Assembly (NCBI GenBank): GCA_910890315.1
Contig: CAJVGD010000050.1
Coordinates: 124,001-188,000 of the forward strand
Source of the DNA: Serendipita indica DSM 11827
Lineage: Eukaryota; Basidiomycota; Agaricomycetes; Sebacinales; Serendipitaceae
Direction: 5' to 3'
Length of the DNA stretch: 64,000 nucleotides
The notes under the pieces are model-generated. The model had not been told where the DNA came from, searched no databases, and was given only the letters and a program-made list of their open reading frames with translations. Both the position numbers and the translations under genes were made by a program. Below, piece by piece: positions 11,618 through 26,999 of this stretch (positions within the stretch are counted from its first letter, which is position 1; the number at the start of each line of letters is the position of its first letter).

Positions 11618-12943
11618 ATGGCAAGCGCAAGAGTCACCCGTTGGATCGAGCAACGCTATTCAAGGCCCAAACTAGACCCTGTCAGATTCATCTGAATGGC
11701 CTAATATGCTTGACGTTGACTGATACCTAGTCAAACTCGACAGAACTGGGTCGCCGCATGCGTCGAGTTTCTTGAATCCGAACTTCAATTGAGGGAAAAT
11801 GACACAGAGCAGCTCAGCGAACAGGTCCTTTTGCAACTATTGCAGAGCGACCTTTGCGATTCTGCCATGCGAGATACTGGGTTTCCCAATGGTATTCAGC
11901 AAATGAAGAACGGCATCATCGGCACACGGGCAAGTGGAGGGCCTATTCTGGTACAAATAGTTGCCATTACGGATATCGGAGTCAGTGCTTTCACACTCAA
12001 GAACGTACGGCAATCACGGTTGGACAAGGCAGATATGACCGGATTGACAAAGAGAAAGACCTAGACGAGGAAGGAGCCGATGGAGCACAACCCCCAGGCG
12101 AGGATGAGGACGCGACGATGCCACCATACCCCAGGTCCATGCTCTCCCTGCTCATTAGCGATGGCACGGTGACAATTAAAGCCATAGAAGCGAAACGACT
12201 TGATGGTCTTGTACTGGGCGAAACCCCCCTTGGTTGCAAGGTGCGTGCGAAAGAACGAAAAGTTTTGTTCTGACTGCCTCTCTGCAGTTGCTTCTCACCA
12301 ATGTCAGAGTGAGGAATGGAATAGCCATGCTAGATCCATCGAACACACAAGTAGTCGGATACCAAAGCGACGAACTGCAGGCACACTTTGATATCAACTT
12401 CGTCAAGAGTCTGAGAAGAAGGATGGGGTCAGTCATCGTTGCGCACCTGTTTTGTCGACTAATATCACCAGTCAACCGGAAGAGGATCCAGAAGACGAAA
12501 GACTTGCAGAACAGCAACAGCAGCGTCAGGCTGCTCAGCCAGTCGAAGAGAGATCCCGCGCTCAGGCAGCGCAACGGCCTCCTGCCAATAGCATGCGAAG
12601 TGAACAGCAGCAGCTTGCGGGAGTGCAGCTCTCGGAAACTCTGACGGGTGCAAGGCCAATCGTTCCTCAAACGGTCAACGAAAGCTTTGACGATATGCCT
12701 TCCGAACTAGACGATGATTTCCTGGAACAAATAGACGAGGTAGAACAGAAAGTACTGTCTACCCAGCCCTCGACAACACCAACCAACTCAACAAACCCAA
12801 GTCGAGCTCAATCCAACCGCTTAGCGTCAACCATACAGGAAATCTTCGAGTTGGATTCGTCAGAGGAAGAAAAGGAGAACATCAACAAAAGACGGCCTAG
12901 AGCACCAGTAGTGCAGGTGGAAACAATAGAGCTTTCCGACTAA
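11618..12943 (+). CDS. RMI1: RecQ-mediated genome instability protein 1 (RMI1)
   Basis: OB-fold partner of the RecQ helicase-topoisomerase III complex that dissolves recombination intermediates. Exon 1 gives MASARVTRWIEQRYSRPKLD. The second exon starts at 11744 (NWVAACVEFLESELQ), the N-terminal helical layer of RMI1. ILVQIVAITDIGVSAFTL, YPRSMLSLLISDGTVTIKAI and LVLGETPLGCK then form the OB core, followed by LLLTNVRVRNGIAMLDP. The tail is Gln-rich then acidic and ends VETIELSD. Near 12015-12064 the frame changes. A 50-nt GTACGG...AAAGAG intron restores it and is my preferred model, although the segment it removes also reads as plausible protein, so this junction is uncertain. Confidence 0.82.
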
Positions 12944-13084
12944 TTCTGAACACCACAAATGTCATTGCCTTTGCATGTCTAGCGTATGAACGTACACGGT
13001 CATAATGTATGCCGTTCTTGGGAAGACGGTTGTACAGATTGAAAAAAACAGCACGAATAAAATGTGAAAGAGCGCTTTGCCTCC

Positions 13085-16972
<3,888 letters not shown>

Positions 16973-17094
16973 AGCTAGAGACGTCGGCACCGAATAATTA
17001 ACACGGATTTGTGCTGATACTCGAGCCTTGAAGAGATATTTACGCGCCTCTAAAGGCGTAGGCTGCTACGACGTCGGCACGGTGGAGATTCAAG

Positions 17095-18158
17095 ATGGAC
17101 CGTCAACTTGGACGCCGCCTCTGCGGACTACCACCCAGACTAAACGACCAAATACGAAATAAATCGCGTAAAATGGAGTCTGGTTCTACAAACGAACAGT
17201 CATTGGCGACACAGCAGGAACCTATCGCAAATGCCACGCAACCCACCGACTTCAAGGTCTGGCGCCCGCCCAGGGGCAGTTCTACGAGCAGAATAGCGAC
17301 CAGTATGTCGATTTGCACGCCCGAAATGCTTATATCAACCAGATATTGTGTAGATAACCTCCCAGATTCGTATTTTGAGCCCACTACTGGCGAGATTATG
17401 GCACTTCAGCAATCACGGACTGCGGCACGAGAGAGACTTGTGGACGCACCTTTGCGCACCGCAATGATCAGAGAGCGCGAAGAGAAGCAAAAAGAGTCGA
17501 AATATCCGACGGTAAGCTCTCCCTTGGGCGCCCGAGGCGCGTAGCATACGCGTCGTCCTAACTTGTGCTAGACGACAATACGAGTCAAATTCCCAGACCA
17601 AACTCAACTCGAGCGCGTATTCCCTTCCACCGACAAGATTCGATCAGTCTATGCATTTGTGAGAAACTCACTCAGGGAAGATGTCAAGCCTATCAAATTC
17701 GTACTCTGTATGTCACCTGCTTGGCTTGCCGACCTCTTCTGACTCACCACTTCGCAGATCAAACGCCACCGCGACGGGAGCTCAAAGTGTCGGACTTGGC
17801 CGTGCGCGACAAGACGCTTTATCAACTTCAACTTGCCCCATCTTCAGTCTTGATGCTTTCATTCCTTGACGAATCCCTGAATCGTGCGTTTCCTCTGTTT
17901 GCCTAGACATGAGGTTGACGGCCATCCAGACAAGGACGTCCCTGCACCATTATCAGAAGCAGTGCTGGCTCTGGCGGAAGATCTACCACTTCCACCAGTC
18001 TTCAACGAGACACCGCCATCGGAACCTGCGAGTTCCTCGGTCGGCGGTAGCATTGCAGCGCTGGCAGAAAAGAAGATTCCAAAGTGGCTAAAAGTTGGAA
18101 GTAGGTACTCCTGACAACGTTCTGAGGAAGCATACTTATGATTCTTTCAGAGAAATAG
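17095..18158 (+). CDS. UBX-domain protein of the ASPSCR1/TUG/Ubx4 type
   Basis: Adaptor for the Cdc48/p97 ATPase. The conserved LPDSYFEPTTGEIMALQQS is followed by the UBX beta-grasp domain: TTIRVKFPDQTQLERVFPST, VYAFVRNSLREDVKPIKFVL and TPPRRELKV. The tail ends IPKWLKVGKK. Introns fit well: a 51-nt one ends at 17353, a 46-nt one spans 17884-17929 (joining SLNH to KDVPAPLSEAV), and the last leaves only KK and the stop at 18156-18158. The start at 17095 is the longest option; an ATG at 17173 (MESGSTNEQS) is equally plausible. Neither leaves room for the N-terminal ubiquitin-like domains usual in animal TUG, so this is either a short fungal form or an upstream exon is missing. Confidence 0.8.
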
Positions 18159-18566
18159 TGATTAAGATAAAATTCGTGCAATATCTTTTCGTACAGTCTA
18201 TGATCAGTCTGAGGGGCTCTGCCCGTAATCCGAGAGGGCCCTTGGTCTATATGAAGAGACCATGGTCAAAAACTCGATGCTTGGAATCTGATGTGCTGAA
18301 AGTACAGAACCCCAACGCTCAACCATTGCGTTATGAGCTTTGTCAACACTGTGAAACAATTTTATCCATGCGGACCAGCGGCTGTGGAACATGGGGCTCG
18401 GTGTCCATGAAAGCTCATCTCCCACCTCATTGTCCCTTTTCCATAAGATCGCATCGTTATCTTTTGGACTGTAATTCATCCACGCATAACCAAACGAAGT
18501 CTTTGTAGTTGTCCGTTGGCTTCGGAGCATATTCGCGTCGCTGCCAACTCTTCTTCCATGGAGTTA
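18159..18566. other. Intergenic, between convergent gene ends
   Basis: This stretch lies between the UBX gene stop and the F-box gene stop. It holds only unsupported short open frames on both strands. It is probably 3' UTR of both neighbours. Confidence 0.5.
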
Positions 18567-19541
18567 TCACTCCAATGTTTCTGGTTGATTATGAGCTCCC
18601 TCAGTCGAGGGAGCTTCTGGATGAGCCGCCCGATACAGCGTAATTCGTTCTGGTCTGGTGTCAGTTCTTGTCAGTGAATAACAATCATATACACATACCT
18701 CGCGTTCGGCTTCGATATAAGACCAGAAACCAATGCTCAGAGTCGCAACGCAAGGGATTGAAGCCGCTAGCTCGTCCAGTTGCTGATACGCTTCATCAAT
18801 ATCAACATTCCCATTCAACTGGATACGACAGCTCAGATACGACAAAGTCGTACTCGAGTTTATTATCGTACCAATCAAATCTGGGATGGAAACATAAGAG
18901 ATGACCTGCAAGGAGGCCAGATTGACTTGCTTGATGATGGACGCTGTTGGTTGAGTTGTGAGGTCTTTAGTCGTGATGTGTTGGAGATATTTGAATGGGA
19001 GTTGCATGTCTGCAAAGTCTAGCGTCTTGTCGTCTGCATAAACGCCGCGCAACTCAAACGTCTGCAGCAGGACCGCGTTCTCCAGTAGGAAGCGTAGAAG
19101 CGTATTGAACTTGCTTTGATTGCCGTTGACGGACACGGGGTAGTCCACGATGACGAGCCGCTTCACATGGGCAATGTGACGCTTTTGGCAGAGTAGACCA
19201 CCGAGTACTCCAAGCTTGTGTTGAAAAGCCTTGTTGCTTTTTATTTTGGAAACGAGGTCTTCAGCGGTTCCAACTGGTAGCTTTGACAAAATGCCAGTCC
19301 AGCGATTGCCCAACAAGTAGGCAGATTCATAGAATCTACGCAGTCCTACGGCGTAGAATACCCTATTAGTTCTCATGAGAGACAGTACGTCACGAGTTTG
19401 GGAGTATTCTGCTACTTCTTGCAATACCTCTGTCGGCAGAGACAAGACCGTCACCGCAGCATCTGGTTTCGCTGGTGGAATCTGAGGCTCATGGTAGTCC
19501 TCTGTGGGCAAGGCGTCGAGCAGATCCCGAAAGTCGTCCAT
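18567..19541 (-). CDS. F-box protein
   Basis: A single-exon open frame of 324 residues starting MDDFRDLLDALPTEDYHEPQ at 19541. An F-box-like segment (LSLPTEVLQEVAEYSQTRDV, then LSLMRTNRVFYAVGLRRFYE) occupies about residues 33-72. The rest is Leu-rich and irregular, as in Agaricomycete F-box/LRR-like proteins, where the F-box recruits SKP1-cullin ubiquitin ligases and the rest binds substrate. No specific target can be inferred. A short intron near residue 285 is possible (donor GTATGT, acceptor ACACCAG), which would change the last 40 residues. A TATAAAA-like box lies about 68 bp upstream. Confidence 0.7.
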   Translation of the reverse strand: MDDFRDLLDALPTEDYHEPQIPPAKPDAAVTVLSLPTEVLQEVAEYSQTRDVLSLMRTNRVFYAVGLRRFYESAYLLGNRWTGILSKLPVGTAEDLVSKIKSNKAFQHKLGVLGGLLCQKRHIAHVKRLVIVDYPVSVNGNQSKFNTLLRFLLENAVLLQTFELRGVYADDKTLDFADMQLPFKYLQHITTKDLTTQPTASIIKQVNLASLQVISYVSIPDLIGTIINSSTTLSYLSCRIQLNGNVDIDEAYQQLDELAASIPCVATLSIGFWSYIEAEREVCVYDCYSLTRTDTRPERITLYRAAHPEAPSTEGAHNQPETLE

Positions 19542-19608
19542 GACCGGTCAACCCGGTAAAGGTCGAGGCCAAGGTTGGTGCTCTAACGCTGAGCTCCTCA
19601 AGCGAGGG

Positions 19609-19615
19609 TTTTATA
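19609..19615 (-). promoter_or_regulatory. TATA box of the F-box gene
   Basis: TATAAAA on the minus strand about 68 bp upstream of the ATG at 19541. This is a usual distance for a fungal TATA element. Confidence 0.5.
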
Positions 19616-19697
19616 AGTTCCGGATCCGGCGTTTGCACTAAGTCATAATAGGCGCGTTAGACGCGTAAATTTTTTCAGTGGGCGTCAATTCTAGGAG

Positions 19698-20997
19698 CTA
19701 TGCAGCCATCTCAGTGTCCTCATCCTCACTCCCTTCGACATCTTCCCATTCCTCATCATCTCCAGGGTCTAGGTTTGACGATTTGACGCCCATGTCTTGA
19801 AGTTGCTTAACCAGCTCATGAGCATGGCTCAGCATTGCAGTATCGGGGTGATTTTGGTTCCCGAAAAGCTGGTGTTGGTCAGTGACAATCATGGGGTAGA
19901 GAGAAACTTACAGTGATGCATGTATCTAGGCAGTCTCTTGCATCCTGAGCGAGCTCGTTCCAGGAGAGGCCTTCGACTTCGGCACCTCTGGCCTTGGCAT
20001 CCTCGCTCATGAGCAAGAAGCACCAACCCTCGAGGTACCACGCCTCTACCTCTTGGTCGTCGGTCTCGATGATACCAGTCAAGACTGTCAGGGCTTCTTT
20101 ATACATCGAAAGCTCCAGCATCAACCGTGTGAGAGAGAGTCGAGTAGGTACGACTGGAGTTGACGGGTCTCCTAACGGATTTATTAGTTAAAGAGAGGAA
20201 AATGATCTGTGTCTCTTGCCAGCCGGTAGCTCTTTCCACAAAGACCACGACTTTTCCACGAGAGACTTGGCGTCTTCAGGTTTCTGCTGAGACATTCGCA
20301 CAGAAGCGAGAGATTGGAGTACTTCAATGTTTTCTGGATCCGCTTGTATTGCGAGATTGAGAAGGGATTCACAATTCTGCTCTGCCTCGGGCTCCATACT
20401 ACAGGATCATAAGTACGAGCCCCTATGTCAGAAATCTACCCCACCATAGATCTGTAAGCCAGATTTCTGTCATTGCCACCAATGCTTTTGCGATGGTCGT
20501 CCTCGATTGCAAATCATCTGACTGGCCTTGGGTGACGAATAGCGAGCTTTCAGAGTTGTACAATGTATCTACTGCCTTTTGGTAGTGATCCAGGGCTTCC
20601 CTAGGATTCTCACAAAGCTGGGCAAGATGCAAATGCGCCGAAGCCGTGACTGATGGCGGAGAATTGGACGAAATAAGATTATGGAAGAGCTAGTGACGAA
20701 AGTTGACACATGAATACAGAGTCTGCAGGCACACCTTACCTCTTGTGCATTCTCCAAATCTCCGAGTTCTAGTAAAACAACTCCGAAGAGCTCTTTGGCT
20801 TGGGTGTGAGAACCATCGGTTTCAATAACTCTCTTGAGAAACTTTGCGGCGAGCTCGTAGTCGCATTGCTCGACAAGCGACTGGGCCTTTTCAAAGAGGG
20901 CTGCGGCACTTGGCCTGGACGACGCTGCGGCCGAGATATCGGGTGTGCTTATGCGACGCGTGTCTTTTCGTTTGGTTTTCGTCTTCGTACGGCCCAT
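19698..20997 (-). CDS. ACL4: TPR chaperone similar to Acl4 (RPL4 assembly chaperone)
   Basis: Starts MGRTKTKTKRKDTRR at 20997, a basic N-terminus suited to nuclear import, and ends with an acidic tail (DPGDDEEWEDVEGSEDEDTE). In between, several exons carry tetratricopeptide-like helices: ALFEKAQSLVEQCDYELAAK, ELFGVVLLELGDLENAQE, HLAQLCENPREALDHYQKAV, LLNLAIQADPENIEVLQSLA and EAWYLEGWCFLL. The order of TPRs followed by an acidic end matches yeast Acl4, the dedicated chaperone that carries new ribosomal protein L4 to pre-60S particles. The family match is by pattern, so the partner protein is inferred. Confidence 0.75.
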
Positions 20998-22249
20998 CGA
21001 GGATAAAGATTATAACAGGGGAGGATCAAGTTCATAAAAGCCGCACTGCTGGACAATTTCAGAACCATTTTCAAGACTGTACTGCACACCTAATACTTTG
21101 TGGCTGAACTCAGGGCTACTTTGAGCCCAAAGTGTACGGCACCCGCAGGCGTTTGTGGACGCTCGTTGAGCCAGGGGAGCTCCAGAGAATTGCCGTCCTA
21201 TCCGATTTGAACCCACGAGAACACGCCGTAACTGGGGAATTTACGGACTACTCCTGAGAATGACGATGGCTGGGTCTTTGGGTGGTTCAAGCCACCTTGA
21301 AGCCCAACGTTGACCTTGTTAAACCAAGCAATGGCGCTTGTATTTGGGAAGACATTACAAATTCAAAGCGAGTTTAGCTTGAAATGAGTCTCTTAGAGGA
21401 CGTGCAGCAAATCCCGCCTCGCTGCACAAGGCCCACGTGGATAGAACGCGCTAGTAGCGAGGTTTCACAACATTTCTATCGATCGGACATTCTTAGAAGA
21501 TGGTTTGAGAAGTGCGCGACTTGTGCTATGGCTCTGTTACCCCGACGTTTGGAGGCAAAAGTCTGGAATTCGCGCCTAAAGAAGCCCCTGAAGTGACCAT
21601 TTGTGTCTCGGATACCGTATTTTTCCGCATGAATGACACCAGCGACGACACCCACACACCTGAGCTGGGCCATCTCGGCAGCAACTCGAGCACACCAAGG
21701 CATGTTGAAGCGACGATAATATCGGTATTGTGTGTGTCAATCGTCGGGAATCCCTCGAGTTCGGTCGCCACTCCATATCGTGAATTCTGGCGACATTCTT
21801 CCCCGTGGTTTCCTCGAGCACCGCTGGTTGTTGCGCGGGTCACCTGGTATGTCTCCTATCTTTATTTCAGGATTAGGGGGTCCTTTCGGTGCCTGTCTAA
21901 ATGATTATTGACAAAATAGTTTAGTCGCCTGACTGTTCCATACTATTGCCGTTACTTCTGGACCGGTTTGGGAGCATCGACGTAGGTTGCGCGGGAAGCG
22001 ATGATGCTGAATTTAGCGGATCATTGGGTGAGTATCCTATACACTGAGTTAGCGCGACCCGCGGAATTCTCGCAGATTCGTTACTCGGTCTGAACGCTGA
22101 AATTCTGGCCAATTCGCGCCGAATACTTGCATCCATTTCTCCGTACTCGTAACGTAGGTTCATCCGCGCTGATCTATAAAACCCTTCTGACCTCCGTTGC
22201 CAACCATCATCCATCGGTTGGCGTCTCACCCTCACCCTCCTTGGTCAAA
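20998..22249. other. Long intergenic region upstream of the cellulase gene
   Basis: About 1.25 kb between the divergent ACL4 and GH6 starts. I find no gene I can support. A plus-strand ATG frame at 21384-21596 and overlapping frames to 21904 lack motifs. The distal part is probably the regulatory region of the inducible cellulase; I could not assign a specific activator site with confidence. Confidence 0.45.
22174..22181 (+). promoter_or_regulatory. TATA box of the GH6 gene
   Basis: CTATAAAA at 22174-22181, about 70 bp before the ATG at 22250, within a CT-rich leader. It fits a strongly expressed, regulated secreted enzyme. Confidence 0.6.
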
Positions 22250-23933
22250 ATGAAGTTTGCTCTTACAGCAGCCACAGTCGTTGCCGCCTTTATCTCTGGT
22301 GCCGTAGCCCAGACCGCAGGTCAATGGGGACAGGTGGGTTGACGAGACATATCGGTCGGCGACAAGCATGTTTATAGAGCCCTCTAGTGCGGTGGAAACG
22401 GATACACGGGACCGACGCAGTGCCCCAGCGGATGGGTCTGCACGCCCGTCTCTCCCCCGTATGTCCTCACTACTGAATATGGCCATTTCTCATTACTCAT
22501 CAATTAATACAGATGGTACTACCAGTGCTTGCAGGGAACCTCTACGACTTCCTCCTCTTCTCGCTCCTCATCCTCGTCGAGCCGCTCGTCGTCTAGCTCC
22601 AGCTCCTCGAGCCGTAGCACTTCGTCGAGTAGCTCGACCCGTAGCACTTCGACGTCGAGCAGCTCGACCCGCAGCACTTCGACTTCGACTGCAACCACCA
22701 GCGGCTCGACCGTCATCCCGACTGCCACTGGCAATCCCTTCTCGGGCAAGACTGTCTGGCTCTCGACCTACTACGCTGCCGAGGTCGACAGCGCTGCTGA
22801 TCAAGTCTCGGACGCGACCCTCAAGGCCAAGATCCTCAAGGTCAAGGAGATCCCGACCTTCACCTGGCTCGATACCATCGCCAAGGTTGCTACCCTCGAC
22901 GACTATCTCCCAGCTGCTTCTGGCAAGATCTTCCAGCTCGTCGTCTATGACTTGCCCAACCGTGATTGCCACGCCAACGCCTCGAACGGAGAGCTCTTCT
23001 TCGATCAAGGTGGTGCCGCCAAGTACCAGGGCTATATCGATGGTATTGCCGCTGCGGTCAAGAGGAACCCAAGCACGACCGTCATTGCTGTCATTGAGCC
23101 CGACTCGTTGGCCAACTTGGTCACCAACTTGAGCGACCCACGCTGCTCGGCTGCCGCTGATGGTTACAAGTCTTCCACCACCTATGCCCTCAAGACCCTC
23201 GCCGCTGCTGGCGTCTACATGTACATGGATGCCGGTCACGCCGGATGGCTCGGCTGGCCAGCCAACATCTCGCCCGCTGCTGATCTCTTCGTCACGATGT
23301 GGACCAACGGTGGCAAGAGCCCCTTCATCCGTGGTCTCGCTACCAACGTTGCCAACTACAACGCCCTCACTGCTGCCTCGCCCGACCCAGCCACCCAGGG
23401 CAACGCGAACTACGACGAGACCCACTACATCAACGCCCTTGCTCCTATGCTCCGCACCAAGGGATGGAACGCTCAGTTCATCGTCGACCAAGGCCGTTCG
23501 GGTGTCCAGAACATCCGCTCTGCTTGGGGCAACTGGTGCAACATCAAGGGTGCCGGTTTCGGTCTCCGCCCAACCACCAACACTGGAAACCAGTACATCG
23601 ATGCCATCGTCTGGATCAAGCCAGGAGGAGAGTCCGACGGTACCTCCAACACCAGCGCCGTGAGTTCAGGCCCTTATTTTCGTGACTCCTCTGACATCCC
23701 CCGTTCCAGACCCGTTACGATACGATGTGCGGTGGTGAGTTTACAATTTCTACGGTCAATATCACTTTTCTGACGCCACTACAGGCCCAGATGCCAAGAT
23801 CCCCGCCCCAGAAGCTGGACAATGGTTCCAGGCTTACTTCGTCGACTTGGTGTGTAAAAATCTTTCTATTCGGGTCATCTCTGATCAAAAACACAGGTCA
23901 ACAACGCCAACCCAGCTTTCTAAGCTCTTGAAA
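22250..23933 (+). CDS. GH6 cellobiohydrolase with N-terminal CBM1
   Basis: Secreted inverting cellobiohydrolase acting on the non-reducing ends of cellulose. A signal peptide (MKFALTAATVVAAFISGAVA) is followed by a CBM1 module: QWGQCGGNGYTGPTQC, then GWVC and PWYYQCL, with aromatic residues on the binding face. A linker of about 50 residues made almost wholly of Ser, Thr and Arg comes next. In the GH6 domain, DLPNRDCHANASNGE and VIEPDSLANLVTN carry the two catalytic-site aspartates. The end is WFQAYFVDLVNNANPAF. Introns interrupt the CBM (22334-22387 and one from 22460) and the last 60 codons. Codon use is strongly biased to C in the third position, unlike neighbouring genes, which suggests high expression. 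It appears intact. Confidence 0.95.
22600..22690. repeat. 30-bp imperfect repeat coding for the Ser/Thr/Arg linker
   Basis: Repeated units of the type CGTAGCACTTCGACGTCGAG, period about 30 bp, encode the linker motif STRSTSTSSS between CBM1 and the GH6 domain. Linker length is likely to vary between strains. Confidence 0.7.
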
Positions 23934-24634
23934 GTCTCTAAGAGCTATTTGGTGCCCAGCCGATTGCTTATGCGACGCCTTGCCACTCGTTTTACCCATG
24001 TCTTGCATCCCAAAAAGAATAAAATAGGCTTCGACGGCTTCCATGTGTGGGCTTTGAATAAGTCTTGCTGTTGAACCTAGATCCATACGACGGACAAGAG
24101 AACTTGCTTTGACCATATAGTGACAGTGGTGGTTCACCGAACGCACATGCAATAAGTATAATCGCGATCTGACTGAATATTGAGGTGTATTAAAGCCCTA
24201 ACCGCTCACAATAATCCTGGAACGAGAGCCTGCCAGTGACGGTCCCAGAACTCAGGTGCATTGGCAGTAGCCTCGAGAGCAAAGCACGGCAGAATTCCAC
24301 TCGGATATGAGCCGAATCAATGATCCTATTCTTTCCTACTCTAGCTTGTCTCGACCCCGGTACCTTCTTGCTCAGTCTCTCTACCGAGGAATGACTCCAT
24401 GAGCTTGAGATGGTCTGGAGCATATCCATTTCTTATCATGCATTATGCCATGCATCTTTCATCTGAGACTAACCCCCCCGAATTATGTCCTAGTCGAGGT
24501 TCATTTGGATTCAACATCTCAAGGGAAACCGAGGAAGAGATGGTCCCTCCTACTCCAGTGCCAACCTTGATGACGACCAGGAGTTATCTCAAAGCCTGAA
24601 GTAATAGATGAACCTCAGTCATCCAATCGATTAT
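23934..24634. other. Intergenic, between convergent GH6 and TBCE genes
   Basis: About 700 bp with short unsupported frames on both strands. It is likely to contain the 3' UTRs of both genes. No repeat or mobile element was noticed. Confidence 0.45.
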
Positions 24635-26625
24635 CTATGGAAGAACAATCCCTAGACTCCCACCATTCTCGACACCCCACCACGTCAGATCCGCCTGTTT
24701 CGCGAGATCAATTTCACCCCAGGACCCAGTCGGGCTTCCCTCTTGTACCAAATCAACAAATACTCTGATCTGGGTCGTGGGTTTCGCCTTGAATATTTTG
24801 AGGAGTTTGAGTCGCAGTGTCTTGATCGGCATGTTGGGCAAGAGTTGTAGAGATTGTTGAAACTTTTGTTCAGGCCTCTTCGACGTCCCCATTTGCGGGA
24901 CTTCGGTGAGTACGAATACATTGATGGCTTTACTCGGTTAAATGATGTATAACGCAAGAGAAGTTACGCACTAATGAGTCGGCTCTGCAATCGAGTTGTA
25001 TCCACTCTGGGTGCCTCTTCTTCTGGTTCGCCATGGACTATCCACTGCAAGGTGAGAGAGTGAAATCCACGAGAACCCGGTACTTGCGCTCAACCAATTC
25101 TTTCCATCTAGGATGCTCTGACTCTCGCTTATTCCGCTCCACATTCCGAACGATCCATGTCAAATAAAAGAATTCCGCGTCCTTGCGCTCTTCTTCGGAT
25201 ATCTGCACTTGTCAAGTCCCGATATTCTCCCCATGGTGGTGCTTACTGCGCTAGAGTTGAACCGCCGAAGGGACTTGAGTCGCCCGATTACCAAGAGCCG
25301 TGCGTACTTGGAGATTTCTGGGTCTTGAAGGTGTCAGAAATGAACTCCAATTCCTTCTTTGCACTCGCCATTGAAGAGCGGAACGTCCAAGAGCCGCAAG
25401 TTTGAAAGGTTTGGGAACCAAAGCGCAAGAGCATCGACATCATTCCAGCTCGACAACGGGTTGGAATCCAGAAAGAGTGTGTCAGTCTTCGGGAGGACCT
25501 CTGAAGACGTCGGTAGGGGGATGGCTCCGATTTGATTGTCAGAAACCATGAGCGTCGAGAGGCTGCTCAATATTAGCATTACAACTTTCCTCATAGATAC
25601 CACGTTTACCTTCTGAGTGGTTTAATCGCCTTTATAAGGGCATTCCAGTTGGTCAGAACATTTCCGTCAAGGACCAACGAGTCCAGATTTGGCAACGCGC
25701 CCGTGCTTGATGGTTCTTCAAGCGTAGCTAACTCATTGAATCCAAGTTCGAGTCGTCGCAGAGATGGAAATGCACAGACAATCAAGTGCGCCTATACTCA
25801 TAAGCCCCGCCACGAGAATTGAGAATATAGACTCTACCTGTTTCCAGTCAACATTGGTTCGATTAAGGAGCAACTCTACGAGCGATCTACATGAGCCTTG
25901 TAGCGGCGCACTCAGAGGGCGAAAATAGTTGTAGCTGTCAAACGCTATCAGTGCGTTATAAGGAGCCAGTTAGAGACCATACTGCAATGTCAAGCTTTCG
26001 AGATGAGGAAGCTGCTCGCTTAGACGAACAATTTCATTCCAGTCTGAGAAGAGGTTTCGAGATAAATCCAATCGCTTAATGTCTCCAGGCCATTAGTCAA
26101 TAGCCACGCCGAAAGGTAGAACGCACTAGGGCAGACAGGCTGTATATCATCACCGGCCTTCCCAATCATGTAGTTCTCCAGTCCAACCTCTTTGAGCTTG
26201 CTCAGCTGGGCAAACTTGCTGCGCACTTTGTTGAGATTGACCGCCTCGACCTCAATCGCTCCGTCACTAGAACCCAGCACGACTGATTCGACCTTCGAGT
26301 CATCATATCTTTCTTCGATATACTTGTCGCGTAGAGCCTCTGTGAATGTCCGTCCGAGATGGAGAGAGGGTGCTGTGGCACGAAGAAACGAGGCACCAGT
26401 GGGTGATCTGCAAAGCGGTAAGATATGCAAAGGGGTATTAAACAGTCAGGAGAAGGTGCACTTGGCTGTGAAGTAGCGCGTCCCATCGATGGATCCGTCG
26501 TTCTTGCCGCGTTGACCATCATCCCATTCGATACCAAGCCATTGACCTTTTTTGCCTACCAGTGGCCCTACATGACGAATGGTCCCAAAGTCGGAGTGGA
26601 AACAGACACGATCGCCTACAGACAT
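24635..26625 (-). CDS. TBCE: Tubulin-specific chaperone E (cofactor E)
   Basis: Starts MSVGDRVCFHSDFGTIRHVG at 26625. The N-terminal CAP-Gly domain has GQWLGIEWDDGQRGKNDGS with the GKNDG signature, which binds the alpha-tubulin tail. After a TBCE-specific linker (TFTEALRDKYIEERYD, VGLENYMIG), several exons encode leucine-rich repeats such as LPNLDSLVLDGNVLTNWNAL and TDTLFLDSNPLSSWNDVDAL. The C-terminus is a ubiquitin-like domain (MPIKTLRLKLLKIFKAKP). CAP-Gly, LRR, UBL is the diagnostic order for TBCE (yeast Pac2), which helps assemble and dismantle tubulin heterodimers. Many short introns make the exact boundaries in the LRR part approximate. Confidence 0.88.
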
Positions 26626-26999
26626 TGTGGGGAGGTCCAACTTGGCCGGCGCTATCAGGGATTCGAAAGGACGAGGCCTCATACATCCTGGAAGCCGAAT
26701 TTCTCAGCGATTTTGTTTGCTGAGTAATCATTTCGACACTCCTGTCTCGCATACACGGTTAAAATGACAAAAGGCGAGGCCTCCAGCGAGTAATTTCCAT
26801 CAGAGAGTGGATAGAATATCCTGTAATTTCATGTCCAGCATTCGGAGAGCCTGATTTGGTGCTCAGTCATTGACCTGGTCTGCTCCAACCTCAGTGCAAC
26901 TTGGAACCCAACAACGATAGCGGCCCACTCTTGTCCGGATAACAAGTATCGCCCGTTTACAACTATTTGTGTTATTTTCACTTAAACCACTTGCACGCA
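26626..26999. other. Shared upstream region of TBCE and the IVY1-like gene
   Basis: 374 bp between divergent start codons. Nothing further could be recognised. It presumably holds both promoters. Confidence 0.5.

Noticed and set aside
12010-12066. Apparent frame break in RMI1
   Set aside because: A 50-nt GT-AG intron with acceptor AAAGAG restores the frame, so an indel need not be assumed.
17880-17932. Apparent frame break in the UBX gene after SLN
   Set aside because: A 46-nt intron at 17884-17929 joins SLNH to KDVPAPL in frame. A shorter 23-nt intron, which I first considered, is not needed.
21384-21904. Plus-strand frames upstream of GH6 (starting MSLLEDVQQIPPRC)
   Set aside because: No motif, no convincing introns, and no continuation into a longer protein. 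Treated as intergenic.
22568-23491. A 307-residue open frame antisense to the GH6 gene, and long frames in other phases
   Set aside because: They arise from the strong C-ending codon bias of the cellulase. The peptides are low in complexity and have no domain.
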